From positions 21,881-85,880 of the forward strand of contig JAJRSA010000015.1 in NCBI GenBank assembly GCA_024279035.1: a DNA stretch of 64,000 nt, given 5' to 3'. A model generated the notes under the pieces. The model was not told the DNA's origin. It did no database searches and was given only the letters and a program-made list of their open reading frames with translations. Every line of letters starts with the position of its first letter. The first letter of the stretch is position 1. The position numbers and the translations under genes were made by a program. Shown here piece after piece: positions 55,535-63,868 of the stretch. The DNA comes from Alphaproteobacteria bacterium (GTDB lineage: Bacteria; Pseudomonadota; Alphaproteobacteria; Micavibrionales; Micavibrionaceae).

Positions 55535-56377
55535 ATGCAAAATTCTACGCTTAAGCTTCCAAGATTTTTAGCCATCGCCAATCAAAAGGGTGGTGTGGGC
55601 AAGACAACTACAGCCGTCAACTTAGCAACCGCTTTATCCGCGGTGGGAAAGAAAGTTTTATTAATTGATCTTGATCCACAAGGAAATGCGTCCACAGGGC
55701 TTGGTGTGCGACGCTCTGCAATACGAGGGAGTGCTTATGATCTTCTCTTTGATGACCCCGATGTTTTAGAGCTTTCTGTGGCAACGAAAGTCCCAAGATT
55801 ACGTGTAATCCCTTCCTCTGTCCATTTGTCGGGCGCTGAGATTGAATTGGTGACAGCACCGCGCCGTGAGTATCGATTGCGAGAAACATTACGTAAGCCT
55901 CTGCCCTTTGATTATGTGATTTTTGATTGTCCCCCGTCTTTAAGCCTCCTCACATTGAATGCGCTTGTAACTGTAGATTCTGTGGTTGTTCCGATGCAAT
56001 GCGAGTTTTATGCTTTGGAAGGTTTAAGTCATTTAGTTAAAACAATTGACCGTGTGAGAAAAAATTTCAATGCCCATTTAAATATTCATGGCGTGGTTTT
56101 GACGATGTATGATAAGCGTAATAATCTTTCTAAAATGGTAGAAGATGATGTTCGGACTCATTTTGGGGATAAGGTTTACCAAACGGTTATTCCACGTAAT
56201 ATTCGTTTGTCAGAAGCTCCCTCCTATGGACTTCCTGCGATTGTGTATGATATGAACTGTTCTGGATCTCAGGCCTATATTCGACTTGCCAAAGAGGTTT
56301 TAAAGCGTGAAAGAAATCTGCTCTCTGAGAAGAGCGGTATAGAACTTGAATATTCTCCCGAAGAAAAGGTGGCATAA
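55535..56377 (+). CDS. parA: Chromosome-partitioning ATPase ParA
   Basis: A 280-residue deviant-Walker ATPase (AIANQKGGVGKTTTAVNLA) that moves the ParB-parS complex. LLIDLDPQGNASTGLG and DYVIFDCPPSLSLLTLNAL are the other family motifs. It has a GGGGAAAG ribosome-binding site and is followed three bases later by parB, forming the usual parAB operon. Confidence 0.97.
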   Translation: MQNSTLKLPRFLAIANQKGGVGKTTTAVNLATALSAVGKKVLLIDLDPQGNASTGLGVRRSAIRGSAYDLLFDDPDVLELSVATKVPRLRVIPSSVHLSGAEIELVTAPRREYRLRETLRKPLPFDYVIFDCPPSLSLLTLNALVTVDSVVVPMQCEFYALEGLSHLVKTIDRVRKNFNAHLNIHGVVLTMYDKRNNLSKMVEDDVRTHFGDKVYQTVIPRNIRLSEAPSYGLPAIVYDMNCSGSQAYIRLAKEVLKRERNLLSEKSGIELEYSPEEKVA

Positions 56378-56379
56378 CA

Positions 56380-57372
56380 ATGACGAAGAAGAAATCGAAA
56401 AACGAGGATCCAGATGTGTACGAGGATCTGGAGAAGAATTTTAAAAAGAGAGGGTTAGGACGAGGACTCGATGCTCTTTTTCAAGATGACGAAGGCGACT
56501 ACCCTCAACTTGATGAGAGTGGACAGCCTTTTAAACGTAGAAAAACAGATTTAGATGCGTCTCCTGATGAAATACGACGCCATCGTCGTCTGATTGGTGT
56601 GGCGCAAATTCAACCTGGTGTGTATCAGCCTCGAACAACTTTTAAAGATGACTCATTGGAGGAACTTGCGCGCTCTATCAAGACTCATGGCATTCTTCAG
56701 CCTCTTCTTGTGCGCCCTCACCCTCACAATCCTGATTCATATGAAATTGTGGCAGGGGAGCGTCGTTGGCGCGCGGCGCAAATTGCAGGTATTCATGAAA
56801 TTCCTGTGATCATTAAAGATTTGTCCGATAAGGTGACGTTAGAAATTGGATTGATCGAAAATCTTCAACGGGAAGATCTAAACCCACTTGATGAGGCCAC
56901 TGCTCTTTCGCAATTGATTGGAGAATTTGAGTACACGCAAGAAGAAGTTGGATCTGCGATTGGGAAATCCCGTTCTTATGTCGCGAATATGATCCGTTTG
57001 ATGAAGCTCCCTGAGAAAGTATTGGGTTATTTACGCGATGAATCTTTATCTGCGGGACATGCGCGGGCATTGATTACGGCGGATGATCCTGTCGCTTTGG
57101 CCGATGAGATTATTAAAGGAGGCATGAATGTACGGGATGTTGAAACCTTTATGAGTCAATCCAAAGGGAGGTCTTCCTCTAAAAAATCTAAATCTAAAAA
57201 AGCCCCAGCAAAGGGCGTAAATATGCTCGCTTTAGAGAATGAAGTCTCTGATAAATTGGGCTTGCGTGTCTCTGTTGATATGAAGGATAAAGAAGCTGGG
57301 ACAGTCTCTATTTCTTTTAAAACATGGGATCAATTAGATGATGTTGTCCACCGTCTCTCTCAGCAACATTAA
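56380..57372 (+). CDS. parB: Chromosome-partitioning CTPase ParB
   Basis: A 330-residue ParB/Spo0J protein. The N-terminal GLGRGLDALF motif (ParA interaction) is at about residue 25; PGVYQPRTTF, GERRWRAAQIAGI (CTP/arginine patch), the HTH with YTQEEVGSAIGKSRSYVANMIRL and the C-terminal dimerisation region VSISFKTWDQLDDVVHRLS follow. Its stop codon TAA (57370-57372) lies within an IS5-family terminal repeat, so the last residues may have been altered by the insertion. Confidence 0.95.
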   Translation: MTKKKSKNEDPDVYEDLEKNFKKRGLGRGLDALFQDDEGDYPQLDESGQPFKRRKTDLDASPDEIRRHRRLIGVAQIQPGVYQPRTTFKDDSLEELARSIKTHGILQPLLVRPHPHNPDSYEIVAGERRWRAAQIAGIHEIPVIIKDLSDKVTLEIGLIENLQREDLNPLDEATALSQLIGEFEYTQEEVGSAIGKSRSYVANMIRLMKLPEKVLGYLRDESLSAGHARALITADDPVALADEIIKGGMNVRDVETFMSQSKGRSSSKKSKSKKAPAKGVNMLALENEVSDKLGLRVSVDMKDKEAGTVSISFKTWDQLDDVVHRLSQQH

Positions 57373-57545
57373 AATCTTTTGAGAATCAATACGGCGAATG
57401 CAAGGGCTATCATTTGTAGAGATGAGTTTAATTTTCTTTCACAATTCTTCCAGAGTCTTCGGCATTTTTCTAGCCACGAAAAAGATCTTTCCACGATCCA
57501 TCTTTTTGGAATAACGACAAACTTATGCAGTTCATTTCGTTTTTT
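57369..57545 (-). mobile_element. IS5-family element fragment (3' end of transposase)
   Basis: The minus-strand frame ends with KFVVIPKRWIVERSFSWLEK and CRRLWKNCERKLNSSLQMIA, the C-terminal region of an IS5-family transposase. Its stop codon (57369-57371) overlaps the parB stop. The end TTAAAATCTTTT (57369-57380) also occurs at the IS5 copy at 63869-63880, so this is a terminal repeat. Only the last 50-60 codons remain; the frame upstream belongs to another gene, so the boundary (near 57545) marks a recombination or deletion point. Confidence 0.75.
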
Positions 57546-58100
57546 CATGGCTCTATCTCCAAAAGCTTCACTTAAATTATTTTCTTTCCAATGTTTAGTC
57601 CATGCCATACCATACCAACACTCATATCTGCTATCTCTTTAAAAATTCCAAAATATCCTGCTGGAACAGAATCATAAACTAGGGACATTCTGTTGTGAAA
57701 GTGTTTCCACTGCTCTGGTGGATTATTGTGGGGGCCATAGCCAACTTGCGCGTAAATAAATTCTTGTAAAGCCTTTCCTGCTAATAATCGGAAATTACTG
57801 CGAGCACCATCCTTACAGTCAGTTTGCCCCTGCTTCAAAAGCGTAGTATTCTAACACGGCAAGACAAAGACTATCAGGATAAGCGTACTGCGTTCTCTTG
57901 CCGTCACTAGCCCCAATGTGAGGTGCGTCAATAAAGAAACCACGAGAAGCGAGCAGTTCTTTGATTTTTGTAATACGCGGTTGTGCGGGGTATTCATTCC
58001 ACTGTGAACTAATTGTGCCTATGTGAGCATTTTCTACGCTACATAATCTAGCTAGCCCTCTTTGGCTTAAAAATGGAGTCTCATCTTTAAGAACACCCAT
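57546..58100 (-). pseudogene. Decayed gene of a phage/plasmid-associated family, disrupted by two micro-duplications
   Basis: Three frames join into one protein once two tandem duplications are removed. The first frame (57819-58100) holds TPFLSQRGLARLCSVENAHI and the second LLAGKALQEFIYAQVGYG through KEIADMSVGM; the third continues WTKHWKENNLSEAFGDR. Duplication 1 is CAGT (57816-57823), duplication 2 CCATA (57605-57614). The protein resembles a family of phage-related proteins, possibly BstA-like; that resemblance is from memory and weak. The 3' end is fused to an IS5 remnant. Nonfunctional. Confidence 0.6.
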
Positions 58101-58145
58101 ACCAATCCCGTGGGATTCTGTTCAGTTACATTCTCAAAATCATCG

Positions 58146-58466
58146 TCATTCTTTTCGCAGTTTCTTTGCTGAATGTTTATTAGCATCTTTACCGTCAACA
58201 TAAGTTTCATCGACCTGAACGTGATTACCTTTATTGTCGTCTTTATTGTTCATCCAAATTTCGCGGATACGTTGCACTAAAAACCAAGCTGATTTTTGGG
58301 TGATGTCTAACTCACGCGCCATTTGTGTTGAAGGGAGACCCTTACGTGCCGTTGTCATCATGTAGATTGCTAAAAGCCATGTCTGTAAAGGAAGTTTAGA
58401 CTTTTCTAAAACTGTTCCAGTGCGAACGCTGAAATATTTACGGCAATCTTTGCAACGGTAAGCCAT
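58146..58466 (-). pseudogene. IS1595 (ISXO2-like) transposase fragment
   Basis: A 106-residue frame with YRCKDCRKYFSVRTGTVLEK, ARELDITQKSAWFLVQRIRE and VQVDETYVDGKDANKH, the zinc-ribbon end, HTH and first catalytic Asp of IS1595-family transposases. Both the N-terminus (first zinc cysteines) and the rest of the DDE domain are missing, as the sequence stops after KKLRKE. It is an IS relic upstream of the decayed gene. Confidence 0.8.
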
Positions 58467-58650
58467 GGTTTATGATCAAAGTGCGACCTTGTGGTGTGAC
58501 TTAACTTTAACCAAAAACTGTGTATCTAAGGGGTAGTTAAGAGTTTCAAGTTTTGGTAGTATATCTTTTCACTCTGATCAGTTTTGTATATACTATAATT
58601 ATAGATTGAACTTAAATATTTCATTTAAAGAGTGAGAGTGGAGAATGTAA

Positions 58651-59280
58651 ATGATATTATGGTCGAATGCTGTGCTTCAATTTGATTGGAAAGTGATAAG
58701 TGGAGGCGCAATCAGTGCCATTTTTGTTCTCCTTGTGATTGATTTTTATGGCAGTGTGGCAAAATTTGTTGGCTTAACGGGAAATACGCCCATTGAAATT
58801 CGAAAAAATGCAGGGAAAGCCCTTTGGGTCGATGGCGCGGCGACTGTTGCAGGCGCAGGACTTGGAACAACAAGTGTAACAACTTTTGTTGAGAGTGCTG
58901 TTGGGATTGGGATTGGAGGAAGAACAGGGCTTACCGCTATTGTATGTGCTGTTTTGATGGGCTTGACCTTATTCATGGCGCCATTCCTTGCTTACATCCC
59001 CGTTGCGGCGACAGCGCCTGCATTGCTCTATGTCGGGTACAAGCTCATTCCAGGCAAAGCGATTTTACAGACCTATTCTCTTTTAGAGTGGGGGGTCATG
59101 CTTGGTGTGACACTGGTCATTGTATTCTTTTTCTCTCTTGATCGGGCGATGCTTTTAACATTTAGCGTTTATTTCATCTCGGATTTTGTCAAAACAAAAC
59201 GTGTGAATTGGCTTCTTTTAGGGTCTGTCATTTTGTTAGCCCTTGCATTTGCGCTTTCTCTTCTTCAGATGCCTGCATGA
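58651..59280 (+). pseudogene. NCS2 (AzgA-type) purine permease, C-terminal half only
   Basis: A 209-residue frame with six or so membrane segments, including LVIDFYGSVAKFVGLTGNTP, GAGLGTTSVTTFVESAVGIG and AYIPVAATAPALLYVGY, which match the C-terminal half of NCS2 purine permeases (about 430-450 residues). The N-terminal half is missing, replaced by IS debris. A ribosome-binding site (GGAGA) precedes the ATG, so a truncated product could be made, but transport function is doubtful. The stop overlaps the hemD start as ATGA. Confidence 0.75.
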
Positions 59281-60017
59281 GTGAAGAGGGAGAGGTCAAA
59301 ATCAAAACGCTTCTCCTTACACAGTCTTCTCCCCCAGATCCTTCCTTCATTGCACAATGTGAGGTCTTGGGATTTGCGTGTGTTCATTGTCCTGTCTTGT
59401 CTATCTCCTATCATGAAGCACCGTTAAGTTTCGATTTTACCCCTCAAACACTTGTGGTGACAAGCAAACATGCCCTGCACTTTATTCATACATATGCACT
59501 GGATACAGATATACGGGTCTTGTGTGTTGGACACACGACAAAAGAGGCTTTAGTGCGCAAAGGCTTTAAGAATATATCGCATGTTTTTGAAACAGGGGAA
59601 GGTCTTATAGAATACCTCCCCCATGCTCAAGATGTCCTCTTTTTGCGGGGACAAGACGTACAGCATGATCTTTCTTCTGTGTGTCAAACAAAAGGCATAC
59701 AGTTTCAAGAGCATGTTGTGTATCATTCTTCCTTCATGGAGGAGCTCTCTCAAGATGTACGTCTGAGGATTATTCAAGATCAAGATATTGTTTTATCTGT
59801 ATTTTCTTCCAAAGGGGCAACCGCTCTTGTGCACCTTATAGAACACCACAATCTTGAAAATAAGATCATACGTACAAACCTCTTGTGTTTAAGTGAGAGA
59901 ATGATAAAGTCCTTAGATCATTTTGGATGGGGAAATCGTTATGTATGTGACCATCCAACACAGCAAGATTTTCTAGAATGCTTAAAAAATATCAAAGAAA
60001 CGGGTAGGACAGCATGA
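59277..60017 (+). CDS. hemD: Uroporphyrinogen-III synthase (HemD)
   Basis: About 246 residues, with low but recognisable similarity to HemD: LLLTQSSPPDPSFIAQCEVLG at the N-terminus, TLVVTSKHAL (the TSxxA motif), LCVGHTTKEALVRKGF, and LFLRGQDV followed by VFSSKGATALVHLI. HemD closes the linear tetrapyrrole to uroporphyrinogen III. Placement before the Mic60-like and hemY genes, with ATGA overlaps, supports the call. hemC, the usual upstream neighbour, is missing and is replaced by the truncated permease. I chose the ATG at 59277 because it overlaps the preceding stop. Confidence 0.85.
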   Translation: MSEEGEVKIKTLLLTQSSPPDPSFIAQCEVLGFACVHCPVLSISYHEAPLSFDFTPQTLVVTSKHALHFIHTYALDTDIRVLCVGHTTKEALVRKGFKNISHVFETGEGLIEYLPHAQDVLFLRGQDVQHDLSSVCQTKGIQFQEHVVYHSSFMEELSQDVRLRIIQDQDIVLSVFSSKGATALVHLIEHHNLENKIIRTNLLCLSERMIKSLDHFGWGNRYVCDHPTQQDFLECLKNIKETGRTA

Positions 60018-61618
60018 GTACAAAGAACACACCAAAAAATTCTAAAGTGCCTCTCGAAAAAGATGCACACTATATCATTGAATGCTTTGGTGGTATTCGT
60101 CCGATGGCGAAGAAACTTGGCGTTGCTGTGACAACCGTACAAGGGTGGAAAAAAAGAAATGTCATTCCCAATGCGCGTATGGATCATATTCGACAAATCG
60201 CAACGGACAATAATATTGAATTATCAGGAAAATCTAAATCAACAGACACTCTAGAGAAGAATGATAACACCAAGAGCCAGCGACATATGCCTGCCTCTCA
60301 AGGCAATGTGACAGATATGCGTGGACAACAGGGGAAAGACTCCTCTCCCACAACGCATGAAATAAAATATATTGAATCCTCAGGTCTGTCTGGGCGCACG
60401 ACGTTTATTGGTCTCCTTGTGTTGATTGCGTTTATGGTCGCAGGTCTTATGACCATTGCTCCAAAGGTCAAAGTTGTGTCAGAGCAAGCAGATCGGATTA
60501 CAGGGCTTGAGCGCGAGTTGAAAGTAGTCCAAAAGAAACAATCAGTTTTGAGCAAAATCATTCCCAATGATTTGAATAATAAGCTTAAAATCATTGAACA
60601 GAAAGCACAGAGTGCCTCCCAAAAGGCACAAGACCTTGCTAACGGTGCTAAAAACATGGCACAAATGCTCAATTCTGGATCTGTAGATGAGCGTTTGGAG
60701 TTAATAGAAGAGCAAATAGGGACTTACATAGATGAAAAATCCTCTCTCAATCTTTCTGGCGTCTGGCACTATATGCAGGCATTGAGGGGAACAGAAGAAG
60801 GCTCAGACCAATTAAACAATACCTCAAAAGACCTCCTATCTTGGATTAATCGCTTGCAAAGTGATGAGGTAACAGTTGAAGAAGCATTGCCCGTTATTGT
60901 TGAAGAAAGTTCTTTAATTGCAAAAACATTGGGAGATGTAGAAAAAGAGAACTTAAAAGCAGCAGCCATGCTCTTGGCCATGTCTCAGTTGCGGGACTCA
61001 TTGTCTCGTGATAACGAGTCTTTTGATCAAGACCTCCTTCTGTTACAAAAACTGGTGGGAGAGGAAAACCCAGCGCTGAGTGCCTCTATTGAAAAACTGT
61101 CCCCTCATGCGGCTCAAGGTGTTCTCACACCAAAAGGCCTCTCAACAGAATTTAGAAAACTGGCAGGAGACGTTGTTGTGTCTTCTTTGTCTGGAGAAGA
61201 CGTCTCCATCTCTGAAAAAGCAAGATCGCGGTTTGGAGAGATTTTGGTTGTGAAGAAAAATGGAGAACAAATCACAGGGACAGAAACCCAAAGAACTGTC
61301 GCCGACGCCCAAAAATTGATTGATGGGGGAGATATCCAAGGGACAATACAGGTTCTACAAAATCTTGACGGAGATGCAGCAAAAACCGTTGCACCCTTTT
61401 TACAAGAAGCTCAATTCTCTCTTCTTGCCTCTCAGATTCAAGAGTTACTAGGACAAAATATTCAATCAAAAATCCGCGTGTCTTCTTTGACCTCTGGGAA
61501 AACGGTTACCAATGGGCTTGGGCTTGAAAATATTATTGATGATATCAAAGAGGCTGTGCCCCTCGGTGGAAAGATCTACGAAGATCCAGACTCAGGCTTA
61601 AAAATATATAGGAAATAG
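60014..61618 (+). CDS. Mic60/mitofilin-like (COG4223) membrane protein with N-terminal HTH
   Basis: A 534-residue protein. Residues about 18-62 (YIIECFGGIRPMAKKLGVAV, TTVQGWKKRNVIP) form a helix-turn-helix-like domain; one membrane helix lies at about 131-149; a coiled coil follows (about 152-225). The C-terminal domain contains AQKLIDGGDIQGTIQVLQNL, with the layout of the mitofilin domain of alphaproteobacterial Mic60. Mic60 shapes intracytoplasmic membranes and sits between hemD and hemY in this group. The N-terminal HTH is an unusual addition. Confidence 0.75.
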   Translation: MSTKNTPKNSKVPLEKDAHYIIECFGGIRPMAKKLGVAVTTVQGWKKRNVIPNARMDHIRQIATDNNIELSGKSKSTDTLEKNDNTKSQRHMPASQGNVTDMRGQQGKDSSPTTHEIKYIESSGLSGRTTFIGLLVLIAFMVAGLMTIAPKVKVVSEQADRITGLERELKVVQKKQSVLSKIIPNDLNNKLKIIEQKAQSASQKAQDLANGAKNMAQMLNSGSVDERLELIEEQIGTYIDEKSSLNLSGVWHYMQALRGTEEGSDQLNNTSKDLLSWINRLQSDEVTVEEALPVIVEESSLIAKTLGDVEKENLKAAAMLLAMSQLRDSLSRDNESFDQDLLLLQKLVGEENPALSASIEKLSPHAAQGVLTPKGLSTEFRKLAGDVVVSSLSGEDVSISEKARSRFGEILVVKKNGEQITGTETQRTVADAQKLIDGGDIQGTIQVLQNLDGDAAKTVAPFLQEAQFSLLASQIQELLGQNIQSKIRVSSLTSGKTVTNGLGLENIIDDIKEAVPLGGKIYEDPDSGLKIYRK

Positions 61619-61620
61619 AG

Positions 61621-63009
61621 ATGTCCCAAGCACTTTGGACACTGGTCAAACTCCTTGCAATCACAGGCATTGTTATTGTGCTGATGGAGCAAGATGGATC
61701 CGTGCAAGTGGAGTGGCACAACTATATTGTCTCTGTTCAGCTTGGGATGGCACTTGTTGCCATTCTTGTTTTTCTTGTGACTTTATTGTTCTTACACAAA
61801 ATTATGCTGGAACTTCTCACTGTTCCAAAAGTCTGGCGTACGTACTGGCAGGAGAAATCCTTGCGGAAGGGCAATATCTCTTTGACCCAAAGTTTGGTGG
61901 CCTTGGCGGCAGGGGATCATAAACATGCCGCCTACCATGCTTATCGTGCCCAGAAGCTTATCCCTGATCATTATGATACAGGTGTGGCCACTTTTTTAGA
62001 GGCACAAGCAGCACGTTTTATGGGGCAACATGAGCGCGCCACAATAAAATTCAATGCTTTATTAGAAAACAGAGAGTCTGCGTTCTTAGGTATTCGTGGG
62101 CTCATGCAAACGGAAATAGAAGCTAAAAACTATGAACAAGCGCTTGAGATGGCCTACGCAGCTGATCGTATGCACCCCAAACAGCCTTGGATTGTGAAAA
62201 CAATTTATGATTTGGAAATCCAAACACATAAATGGGATCTTGTCCTGAATACGCTCAAAAAACTCGAAAAATTGAAAGCCCTTAAGCCAGAAATTATCCA
62301 AAATGACCGTAAGACAATTCTCGTCATGTTAGCGGATAAATATCTAGGACAAAAAGATATTCCAACGGCAAAATCATATTTAAAAAAGGCACTCTCTATT
62401 GAGTCTGGGTTTGTTCCTGTGGCGACACGTTTAATCCAGCTTGCGATTGAATCGGATCAAACGCGCAAAGCAAAATCTTTGATTGAACGAACATGGAAAC
62501 AGTCTCCTCACCCTGATTTAATCCAGTTTTGGGATTTGTTGGCGCCTGAAAACACGCCCTCGAAGCCAACGGCCCGTTTAATGTGGTATGAACGCCTGAT
62601 TGAATTGAATCCTCACGCCGTCGAAGGACAGCTTGCCGTGGCACAAATAGCGTTAGATGATGGTTTGTGGGGTGAGGCACGGGCGCATCTCTCTAAGGCA
62701 GAAAAACTGGATAATCATGCAGGTGTCTATCTCGCATGGGCAGAACTTGAGCGTCTCTCCACCCAAAATGAAGAGGCTGTCCAAGCGTGGATCAAAAAAG
62801 CGCAAGACGCCAAACAACCTAAGAAATGGGTATGTCAAATAACAGGGGACATCTTTGAAACATGGTATGCGATTGCCGAACCACACGGCATTTTCAATAG
62901 CATCGCATGGTCGTATCCCAATAAACGCCAAATACAAGAAATCTCTGCCCTGCCTTTTTCTTCAGATCAAGAGGGGGATGATTTGCTCTTAAGCGCCCCT
63001 GCGCGTTAA
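61621..63009 (+). CDS. hemY: Haem biosynthesis-associated TPR protein HemY
   Basis: A 462-residue protein with two N-terminal membrane segments (about residues 6-22 and 39-62), then TPR-like helices through much of the rest (for example LVALAAGDHKHAAYHAYRAQK and ALEMAYAADRMHPKQPW). That is the layout of HemY (HemY_N plus TPR), an inner-membrane protein linked to haem synthesis in Proteobacteria; the exact role is uncertain. It begins two bases after the Mic60-like gene. Confidence 0.9.
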   Translation: MSQALWTLVKLLAITGIVIVLMEQDGSVQVEWHNYIVSVQLGMALVAILVFLVTLLFLHKIMLELLTVPKVWRTYWQEKSLRKGNISLTQSLVALAAGDHKHAAYHAYRAQKLIPDHYDTGVATFLEAQAARFMGQHERATIKFNALLENRESAFLGIRGLMQTEIEAKNYEQALEMAYAADRMHPKQPWIVKTIYDLEIQTHKWDLVLNTLKKLEKLKALKPEIIQNDRKTILVMLADKYLGQKDIPTAKSYLKKALSIESGFVPVATRLIQLAIESDQTRKAKSLIERTWKQSPHPDLIQFWDLLAPENTPSKPTARLMWYERLIELNPHAVEGQLAVAQIALDDGLWGEARAHLSKAEKLDNHAGVYLAWAELERLSTQNEEAVQAWIKKAQDAKQPKKWVCQITGDIFETWYAIAEPHGIFNSIAWSYPNKRQIQEISALPFSSDQEGDDLLLSAPAR

Positions 63010-63051
63010 TCTCTTCTTGTAAATACTCGACATATATATATAGTTTCTGGT

Positions 63052-63717
63052 ATGTCCGTTCTAGATATTTTAATCAAATACTACCCTGCCTTTTTCCATG
63101 GATTGGCTGTGACGATGCAACTTTCTGGACTTATCTGGGGCATAGGTTTGGTGTTAGGATCAAGCGTTGGACTCGCCAGTGTCCGCTTTAAGATTGGGGT
63201 AGGTGTTCCTGCCCGTATAACGTCTTTTTTACTCTCTGGTATTCCTATCCTTGTTTTTCTCTTTTGGTTGCATTACCCTGCGCAGTCTATGTTTGATCTG
63301 GTCATAGACCCCTTTTATACAGCTGCTTTGACTCTCTCAATCGTCAATATTTTTGGCGTTGCCGATATCGTCCGAGAAGCCTTAAATGATTTTCCAAAAC
63401 AATATCTCATTGCCGCAAAAGTCACAGGATTGACCCGTCGTCAAACCGTTTTTAAAATTCAACTCCCTCTCATTTTACGCCAAGTCATCCCAAGTTTGCT
63501 CCTCTTACAAGTCGTCATGCTCCATACGACCCTCTTTGCGAGCCTGATTTCAGTCGAAGAAATTTTCCGTGTCGCGCAACGCATTAACGCTCAAATTTAT
63601 CGCCCCGTTGAGATTTACACAGCTCTTGGCTTATTCTTCCTCCTCATTTCTCTCCCCATCAACGGCTTTGCCTTTTGGCTCAAACACCATTTCACCCGTA
63701 ATTTATCAGAACAATAG
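63052..63717 (+). CDS. Polar amino acid ABC transporter permease
   Basis: A 221-residue membrane protein with five or so membrane segments. The EAA loop is visible in YLIAAKVTGLTRRQTVFKIQLP, and the N-terminal FFHGLAVTMQLSGLIWGIGLVLG is typical of HisM/GlnP-type permeases. Its likely partner, a periplasmic binding protein gene just downstream, is broken by an insertion, so the system may be defective. The substrate is not evident. Confidence 0.9.
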   Translation: MSVLDILIKYYPAFFHGLAVTMQLSGLIWGIGLVLGSSVGLASVRFKIGVGVPARITSFLLSGIPILVFLFWLHYPAQSMFDLVIDPFYTAALTLSIVNIFGVADIVREALNDFPKQYLIAAKVTGLTRRQTVFKIQLPLILRQVIPSLLLLQVVMLHTTLFASLISVEEIFRVAQRINAQIYRPVEIYTALGLFFLLISLPINGFAFWLKHHFTRNLSEQ

Positions 63718-63730
63718 GAAAGAGCCTATC

Positions 63731-63868
63731 ATGAAAAAAACACTCTTAAGTGTGCTGGTTCTTTTTATAAGCCCTCTCTTATGAAGAACCTAGAAACAGG
63801 GGAGATGGAAGGGATTATCTATGAGATCATGGAAAACATTGGAGAGCGCCTTGATCTTGAGAACCTGT
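63731..63868 (+). pseudogene. Truncated amino-acid-binding protein gene
   Basis: MKKTLLSVLVLFISPLL, a signal peptide, is followed by a stop in this frame. A second frame begins at 63781 with LETGEMEGIIYEIMENIGER and LDLENL, the beginning of a periplasmic amino-acid-binding protein (the ETGEMEGxxYEIMENIG strand-helix is typical). The two are joined by a frameshift or internal deletion, and the gene is then cut by the IS5-type end at 63869. It lies directly after the permease, as for an amino-acid ABC operon. Confidence 0.65.
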
